Assembly: GCA_000695325.1 (NCBI GenBank)
Contig: AVPN01000078.1
Span: 77,128 to 99,539, forward strand
Origin: Pleurobrachia bachei
Lineage: Eukaryota; Ctenophora; Tentaculata; Cydippida; Pleurobrachiidae
DNA length: 22,412 bases
Reading direction: 5' to 3'
The translations under genes and the position numbers were made by a program. Below, one piece after another: positions 16,516 through 22,412 of this stretch. The number at the start of each line of letters is the position of its first letter. The first letter of the stretch is position 1. The notes beneath the pieces are model-generated. The model was not told the origin of the DNA. It searched no databases and worked only from the letters and a program-made list of their open reading frames with translations.

Positions 16516-19500
16516 CTAGGTGCGAGTTAACAAGTTCCATATCTGTTGAGGTAGAAGGGCCTGAAGGTGCTCTGCGATCACCGAAAACGGAGTTGCGAAA
16601 TACTCCAACGCGATTCTAGCCAGTTCACCCATGAAGACCGGGTAGAAGTGAGTTAGGAGGGCTAGAGTCAGAGTGAACAGACACAATCCCGCAGTGAACA
16701 CCAGGAAAAAGGGTAGTTCCTTCCTTGGGTAGACTGAAACTTCATGGAAAGATGGAAGTAACTTCCTGTCTGTTTCCTCGGTTCCAATCGTATAGGGATG
16801 GAACATCACCCCTTTTTCGAGAGGGAATGGAATCAATTTGAAGGTATCTTTCCAAAAGCATTGGAGGAATTTCACAGAACCAGGGACTTCCTTCCAGTGA
16901 GCGGAATGGTAGAAAGAATACGCTATAGCTTCAGAGTCGCCCCTTTTCAGTAAATGCTCCGGAGGAAGTACAACTGCCTTTTCCTCTAACAGGTACTGTG
17001 GAACATGAGGGTTGAACTCTACCGCTCGCTGTAGCGCCTCAACAGCGGTATATTGGAGCGCTGTCAGACTCTTCCTTTGGGTGACGTCAGAGAAGAACTT
17101 CTCGCAGACTGGTCTGATTTTGAGAAGTGCCGCCGTGTAGCAAATTACGGCTGATTTGGGGAGGTTTAGGTCGTCATACCGGGTCAGCAGCTGTTGTACG
17201 TCACTGTATGCTTTCTGGGCGAGCAGTGCTTCGATCAGATTCTCGTGGATGTGGAGGACGCTCATTATCGGAAACTCTTTTATCAGTTCTCGGGTTATCT
17301 TGATGCATTCCTTTAGTCTCCCCATCTTCCGAAGACACATTGCAACACGCCGTCTCGCGTAGACACAAATGTTGATATCTCGTCGGTGGAGGGAGTTAGC
17401 TTTTGGATCGTGAGTTGGAATTGAAACATACTTCCGAATGTTATTATCTGCGACTTTGAGTGCCAATCGGAAATATTTATCTGCTTCAGGGACAGTAGAG
17501 GCCATCTCTTCACCCAGCATGATATACGCTGAGGCACAAGATGAATTGGTTTGTACTGCTGACAGGGCAAGGGAGACACGTTTTTCTGTGTCTGTGGTCC
17601 GCCAAGCTTCGGCCATCATTTCATCTGATTTATCACCCGCTCCTGAAACATACCAATGTCGTGCATTTTACAGTTTAATTTCTATATCTACTTATAATGA
17701 ATAGCACTAAGCCCTACTATTTAGGAACAGCACTCAACAGTATATTATTCACCTGCCACATCCGCACAAAAGAACATCTGCTGGTCCTGAGATGAGAGAT
17801 TCTTGTCGTAGTGGGTCAGGGGACTACTACCTGTTACCTGATGTGAAAATAGCCGGGGTTATACATCCGTGCATGTAGATCAAGTAATACACTGTATGCT
17901 GGGTTACAAAGTCAGTGGAATCTGTGCTTTCTGAACTTCAAAGAAATGAATGGAAAAGAGATTGGTACCTGCATAAACTTAAAATACTCGCACCCTCGAA
18001 TCAGATTCATTGGGTTTCTCCACACCTGTAAAAACGTCATGTGTCAAAAAGGAGGGGTAGAACATTACGTGGCGCGTGTTTTTACCATGAGCATGTCGAG
18101 TCATGAATAATTTATGACTTCTCCCGCCAACTCCACCTTCTCCCTCTCTTTCAATTACATATATATTATGTAATTGATATATATTTCTCTCCCCATTCCA
18201 GCACAACAATGTGTACATCTTTCCTCTCCTGTGCTGCATATTTCGACACATACAAGACTTACAAATTACCCGAAACATACAACACACCCTCCTCCACAGC
18301 AGTAGTACAGGATATTGTATTACTACTTGTACTAGGTACCACCTTGTACTTTGTCATACTACATGACTGCAATCATGTCGAGCTTCGACCCGCTCCGGAG
18401 TTTTGTGAAACAACTTAACTTGCACTATTATATATTCCTAATTTCCTATTCCAAGACTAAGAAAACTTATTCCTAATATGATCCTATTCCATGGCTTAGA
18501 CCCATTTTACTACTACACGCGACACAATTAACAAGTGACACTGTACACATTCACTCTGAATCGGTTTCTCAGGTAGATCTATACCTCCAATACAGGCACC
18601 CCTCCTTTACAGGCGGGCACGCGAAACACAGTCTAGCTAGGCAGCACACCTACCTTACACTCACTCTGGACCGGTTTCTCAGGCAGATCTATTCCTCCAA
18701 TAAAGGGTGCTACATAGGTGAGAGCGAGCTGTTCGATCAGAGAGTTTCCATACTTCTGGAAGTACCTGGGGTATGAAAGAGGGTTTTTGGGAGCAGTCAA
18801 CTGTCTCAACTTGGAAGGAAGGTGGAAGGTGTCATTGAAGAAGTAAATTATAAGAGTATAGACTTGTTACACACAAATTGCAGATAAGAGCATGTATGTG
18901 TTGTTGCCTGTTGGACCAGAAATATATATTCTAGAACACAGCAGTGGGAGCTGGAGGGGAAAGAGCAAGAGAGATCGAGAAAGATAGAGAAAGATAGAAA
19001 ATAGATAGAGAAGATAGACAGAGAACGATCGAGAGTAATGTACTCAATCCAAAGATTTGGGTACACTACATTCTACAATTCACTATTTAGAGCATGTTCT
19101 TCCCCTTCCAGTCAACTACTCTTTTAGTGAACACTCGAAGCAAGGTTTCACCTCTAAGCACGTAGGTGTACACTGTACAAACCGCTCATAGTAATGTTGC
19201 AGCGCTTTTTAAATGAAAACTCCTCCTTCATCAAACAATCACTTACCACCACTCAAAGATGAGAATAACACCGGAAATCACAGAAGAAGTTCCGGTTAGG
19301 GCAACGTAAAACTTTGGCGTCAGACTGTTCATGAAAAAACCAAGTTGATCAAGGTTCTCGTGCAGGCGTAGTGGTGCTCTGAAAGGAAGAATCATGATTT
19401 GAAAAATGAAATGACGCCCAGAACTATCTTTGGTTTTTCAATGGTGTTATTCACCAAATTACACACTCGACTAGCACTCAGTGATCCCCTCTAAAACATG

Positions 19501-19904
19501 CTATATTTCCACCAGTAGTACCACCAGTTACACATTACAACTGCAGTCGCTGCAGCAGTTATTCTGTAACATGATACACACCGTGTAACAAAAGATATAT
19601 CAGATCTACTGTACAAAGGTGTTAATTGAGAACTATATAGCATGTGTAGGATTCATGTGTAGTGTTATAGTACGGAGTAGTTATAATCTCGTGGGGCATC
19701 ATGAAACATGTGTTTAGACCCAAAAAAACTACCGTTGTTTTTGATTTATATAATTAATTAATTAGCTAATTGTAATTACCGGAGGAACCAGATGAGGAAC
19801 ATGATGAGAAGAAACCAGAGCATTAGCAGGTAGGTCCAGGACCAACTAACCCAGAAGCTCAGAGTATCCAGGGTGTCTGTCAGAACTCCCTTCTTACCCG
19901 TCAT
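16516..19904 (-). CDS. ST7: ST7 (suppressor of tumorigenicity 7) homologue, 545 aa
   Basis: ST7 is a conserved metazoan multi-pass membrane protein with TPR-like helices. Its biochemical role is not settled; the human gene is a candidate tumour suppressor linked to matrix and adhesion control. Six exons join perfectly in phase: 19780-19904, 19247-19378, 18654-18765, 17969-18025, 17753-17837 and 16516-17642 (1638 nt with stop). Exon 1 gives the first membrane helix ([19 protein letters not shown]). Exon 2 gives [16 protein letters not shown] and a second helix ending ILIFEWW. The last exon holds the helical-repeat region ([52 protein letters not shown]). It then gives [15 protein letters not shown] and a C-terminal membrane pair. 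All are strong matches to the vertebrate protein (about 585 aa), with a shorter variable linker after exon 3. It follows the receptor gene by about 350 bp and precedes ASAP. Confidence 0.96.
18152..18176. repeat. AT-rich perfect inverted repeat in ST7 intron
   Basis: CAATTACATA and TATGTAATTG form 10-bp perfect arms around a TATAT loop. Confidence 0.7.
18547..18592 (-). pseudogene. Partial tandem duplicate of ST7 exon 3
   Basis: The 42 bp at 18551-18592 match 18661-18702 (3' part of exon 3) at 38 positions, in the same orientation 110 bp downstream in the transcript. In the exon 3 frame it reads [16 protein letters not shown] against [16 protein letters not shown]. Four codons differ before the final Cys, three of them synonymously and one V/I. 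A GT follows TGT, but I see no good acceptor with a pyrimidine tract on the upstream side. It is either a decayed duplicate or an unrecognised alternative exon. Confidence 0.65.
18956..19032. repeat. GA/GATA-rich low-complexity DNA in ST7 intron
   Basis: Repeated 'gagaaagata/gatagaga' units are visible. Serine/leucine-rich frames over it are not genes. Confidence 0.75.
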
Positions 19905-20071
19905 GATATCTAATTCGGTAACCTCTCTCTCGATCAGAACAGGTGGGTACTACCAAATCTGATCACTAACTTGACATTTTCTACTGGGAGAATGATTATG
20001 AAAGAATGATGGTTGGTGGTTGGAAGTTGTATAAGAAGGACAAGGTTATATTAGAGACGGTATAAAAAATG

Positions 20072-20077
20072 TTTATT
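20072..20077 (-). terminator. Probable polyadenylation signal of the 7TM gene
   Basis: AATAAA on the minus strand lies about 180 nt after the receptor stop codon and about 170 nt before the ST7 start codon. Confidence 0.5.
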
Positions 20078-20255
20078 GTGTAATTTACAAACAAACTCAA
20101 ATTAAAAACACGTTAAAAATTACTGACATCCTTTTCTGAAAATAAAATACACGTTACAAAATTAAAAACATCAACACAAAAATATTACCACAGTTAGTTA
20201 GTTTTGGAGAATCGAGAAATGCTTGCTGAGATTCTCAAATGTGATTGGTCTCCAA

Positions 20256-21221
20256 CTACAATCCATCTAAAGTTCGCATGGTTGACACAGCCCCATGACT
20301 ATGATCCCTCCTGAGCAACAATGGGGCCTCAGTACTCTCATTTTGAGTGGTATCATCAATACTGAAATCCAGGATTCCCCCTGATCGAATAACGAAATAA
20401 GACGATACAATCGGCTCGTAACTATTGATTCCACACACTTTCTTGACCCGCTCCTTGTAGTAGGGTTGCAGTAAAATCACAACACCGTTCACACATGAGA
20501 CTCCACACACAGACATGACAAAGAGAGACAAGTGAAACTCTCTCCCAGTCCCACCATCACCATCATGGGGCATCATGAACAAGATTCCACACAGTAAGGC
20601 TGCCAAGTTAGCGAGAAAACTGACAACCGTTTCCACAAGGACGCCAAGAAGAGGTCGGGAGTAATGAATCCAGGAGGGGGATAGTTGGACTAGCCGAACT
20701 ATCCATGATAGGAGGAGACAAATGCGGACCAAACCAGCCACACTACACACAGATCCAGCAAAAACGTGGACGATGAAGTAGCCCTTGCGGAGTATCTCAC
20801 ACAGAACGAGGGAATCAAGAATATTCTTGATGATTAGGGAGACGATGCCAGCCACAGTGGAAAGGAGCCATATCCCAACACAGGTGGAAACTATGAAGTT
20901 GATCTTTCTAAATACGGAGCTAGCAGAGAAAACACCGAGGGAGGTAATGGTTAGAACGCTGCTGAGAAAGAACTGGGCCACACCGAGGAGGAAAGCAACG
21001 GAGCCAAGTTCAGAAATATGGGTGTTCAGGAAGAATAAGACAACGGGAAGGAAGCATGATAAAACATCTACCGTCACGATGTGTCTGTAAAGGATCAGGA
21101 GCTCATGTTTCACCGAGGGAAGGGATGGGGAGGCAAAATTGAGCCCAATTAGGATGCTATTGATGACAAATCCGGTAGTTCCAAGGGCAAGGGCGACACA
21201 TTTAACGGGGTCAAAATACAT
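20256..21221 (-). CDS. Intronless seven-transmembrane receptor-like protein, 321 aa
   Basis: Seven hydrophobic helices are visible at about residues 8-28, 41-66, 72-100, 110-132, 146-174, 190-216 and 230-252. A basic juxtamembrane segment (PYYKERVKKVCG) follows, then a polar tail of roughly 60 residues. This is the layout of a class A (rhodopsin-like) GPCR. Helix 1 has a G-x-x-x-x-x-N arrangement (GTTGFVIN). The helix 3 end reads SLGVFSASSVFRK where family members have DRY. Helix 7 reads CVNGVVILLQPYY instead of NPxxY. These departures mean a very divergent receptor or another 7TM family. The start is well supported: an in-frame TAA lies 15 nt upstream of the ATG. It sits only 146 bp after the TXNDC17 stop and has its own AATAAA. 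The ligand is unknown. Confidence 0.75.
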   Translation of the reverse strand: MYFDPVKCVALALGTTGFVINSILIGLNFASPSLPSVKHELLILYRHIVTVDVLSCFLPVVLFFLNTHISELGSVAFLLGVAQFFLSSVLTITSLGVFSASSVFRKINFIVSTCVGIWLLSTVAGIVSLIIKNILDSLVLCEILRKGYFIVHVFAGSVCSVAGLVRICLLLSWIVRLVQLSPSWIHYSRPLLGVLVETVVSFLANLAALLCGILFMMPHDGDGGTGREFHLSLFVMSVCGVSCVNGVVILLQPYYKERVKKVCGINSYEPIVSSYFVIRSGGILDFSIDDTTQNESTEAPLLLRRDHSHGAVSTMRTLDGL

Positions 21222-21367
21222 ATCCTTCCGAGTTTACAATTCTAGAGATAATGGTTTACGATAATAATACAGGGGTTAGGACGAAGAAAATGGACAAGAA
21301 TTTGTAAAAGTGATCCAACATAAAACATCAAGAGGATAAAGTGTAAAAATAGGTTAAATTATCTATT

Positions 21368-21745
21368 CTAACTGTCTACTTCCTCGAAGAGCATTTCAAC
21401 AAGTGATTTCTTGGCACATTCACTCTCCACTAATCGCTCTTCCGACCCCAGTTTCACCAAAGTAGGTATCGACTTCAATTTCAGATTCCCCTTTCGGAAT
21501 TCATTATTTGGATCCTTCCAGGTAGGTCGGTCAATGAAAGTAGTGATGAGACATGTTCCTACAGGAAGTGATTTCGCTGCTTCCTCAATGACAGGATCGG
21601 CTCGGACGCAGTCGGGACACCAGCTTTTTCCGGACGCTGTCAGTGAACCAGTAAAGAGGGCAAAAATCTGCGAACAAGACATCTTGCTGCTCTCAGCAGC
21701 CTTCATATATTCGGCAAAGCTGTTAGCGGTGATGAACTTCGCCAT
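21368..21745 (-). CDS. TXNDC17: Thioredoxin domain-containing protein 17 (TRP14), 125 aa
   Basis: This is a small cytosolic thioredoxin-fold oxidoreductase. The mammalian protein is reduced by thioredoxin reductase, acts on cystine and some protein disulphides, and modulates NF-kB signalling. The active site GKSWCPDCVRADPVI (residues 39-53) has the diagnostic WCPDC motif of this family. Other family signatures are FALFTGS before it, RPTWKDPNNEFRKGNLKLK after it, the cis-proline SIPTLVKLG and the C-terminal LVESEC...LVEMLFE. Length matches the human protein (123 aa) and no intron interrupts it. The ATG is in a good context (gcaATGG). It lies just downstream of the CpG-rich block at 21850-21935. 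Confidence 0.96.
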   Translation of the reverse strand: MAKFITANSFAEYMKAAESSKMSCSQIFALFTGSLTASGKSWCPDCVRADPVIEEAAKSLPVGTCLITTFIDRPTWKDPNNEFRKGNLKLKSIPTLVKLGSEERLVESECAKKSLVEMLFEEVDS

Positions 21746-21849
21746 TGCTGATTACAGGAGCTTCAGAGATTAAGTTTTACAAATTTAAAAAACTTGGTTT
21801 AAAAATTTTAAGTTTTCTGATCTGAAACGCGAAGCTGAAGTTTAAAAAA

Positions 21850-21990
21850 GCTGCGCGCGGCGATAATTTGTTTTGCGCGGCACGTTTTTGTGATTTGCGC
21901 GTTACGTAAATTCGACGCCGCGCCGCGATTTTTCAGTACAGGGACGGGCCAGTACAGGCTCAGCGAAACTTTCCAAGATGGCCGTTTTTG
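21850..21990. promoter_or_regulatory. CpG-rich promoter-like block upstream of TXNDC17
   Basis: A dense GCGC/CGCG cluster (21850-21930) stands out from AT-rich flanks and lies 105-190 bp upstream of the TXNDC17 ATG. At 21974-21984 CAAGATGGCCG matches the YY1 core (AAGATGGC) typical of animal housekeeping promoters. No TATA box is obvious. A promoter role, possibly bidirectional, is inferred from position and composition. Confidence 0.45.
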
Positions 21991-22059
21991 CATCATTTTT
22001 CGTTGTAACTTTTCGGTTATGAAGCTTTGTGCGATCAGGGCGGGGTTCATCATGGAGAA

Positions 22060-22412
22060 TCGGTGTCAAAAGTAACAAAAGGTTGTTACTGTGGCAGACA
22101 CACCGCCGACCAGGATAGGGTTCACGGGAGAAAGGACGACAACGGTTTCAACGTTTCGCCATTACGGCTTCATCAGGAATAGAACTAAAATGGAATATGG
22201 AAGTTACAATAGATAATCATAATCAAACATAATCTCAAATCTAGACCACTGGGCAGACGGCATAAACTAGGTACACACAGCGAGAACGGTGGGAAACAGA
22301 GGGAAAGGAAAGTGGGTACAGCACATTCACCTTCTCACTCTATTACCACCACTCACAGAATCCCACACACACACACAAAAAGGACTCAGATAACAGGCTC
22401 TCTCGCTCTCTC
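22060..22412 (-). mobile_element. Right-edge repeat with hammerhead/Penelope-like core
   Basis: On the minus strand 22176-22154 reads CTGATGA, a GCC-gtaat-GGC stem-loop, then GAAA. This is the invariant core arrangement of hammerhead ribozymes, which occur in terminal repeats of Penelope-like elements and in retrozymes. The surrounding 'gatgaagccgtaatggcgaa' / 'acgttgaaaccgttgtcgtc' text is typical of such animal repeats. A complete ribozyme was not demonstrated: the sequence before CTGATGA does not pair with that after the putative stem III. The rest of the edge is low-complexity (CA and CT runs at 22360-22412), and no protein is seen. Confidence 0.35.

Noticed and set aside
17156-17704. Plus-strand and alternate minus-strand frames over ST7 exon 6
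   Set aside because: Shadows of the ST7 coding exon; the ST7 frame matches family sequence throughout.
20785-21773. Plus-strand frames opposite the receptor and TXNDC17
   Set aside because: Antisense shadows with no domain features.
1-22412. tRNA, rRNA, retroviral or other capsid-bearing element
   Set aside because: No cloverleaf, rRNA motif, LTR pair, or gag/pol/env-like signature was recognised in this window.

Overview
The window is eukaryotic, metazoan genomic DNA. It has multi-exon genes with short GT-AG introns (mostly about 100-700 bp), AATAAA signals, microsatellites, degraded transposon pieces and one run of Ns. The conserved proteins are animal-type (ST7, an ASAP-family BAR/PH/ArfGAP/ankyrin protein, TXNDC17/TRP14). 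Tight head-to-tail spacing and near-identical but indel-bearing duplicates fit a compact, highly polymorphic marine invertebrate. A sponge is plausible but is not shown by the sequence.

The right half (about 5.5-21.7 kb) is a run of four genes, all on the minus strand. In transcription order they are: TXNDC17-like thioredoxin (21745-21368, one exon); an intronless seven-helix receptor-like protein (21221-20256); ST7 (19904-16516, six exons, 545 aa, every junction in phase); and an ASAP-type Arf GTPase-activating protein (15578 to about 5473). In the ASAP gene I can place 9 BAR exons, the second half of the PH domain, the ArfGAP zinc finger and ankyrin exons. The first half of the PH domain is absent and probably lies in the 715-base N gap (10687-11401). 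The proline-rich/SH3 tail typical of ASAP proteins was not found.

The most striking structure is inside ASAP. A three-exon ankyrin cassette is present twice in perfect head-to-tail abutment (5103-6558 and 6559-8159). The encoded 116 residues are identical and the cassette is phase 0 at both ends, so both copies could be spliced in frame. This is either a real exon-cassette duplication or an unmerged-haplotype assembly error. The intron just upstream carries six exact-period 21-bp repeats built on an RFX X-box-like palindrome. A second, smaller exon duplication sits in ST7 (3' part of exon 3), with almost only synonymous differences.

The left 5 kb is gene-poor and repeat-rich: a ~300-bp degenerate repeat, a 51-bp (17-codon) minisatellite, CA and GA microsatellites, a pogo/Tigger-like terminal repeat and a LINE remnant. 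Three weak plus-strand coding candidates are present: a signal-peptide exon leading into a C-type-lectin-like start, a possible 44-residue secreted peptide in two exons, and an exon at 4741-4965. The extreme right end holds a CpG-rich promoter-like block upstream of TXNDC17 and a repeat with a hammerhead/Penelope-like core.
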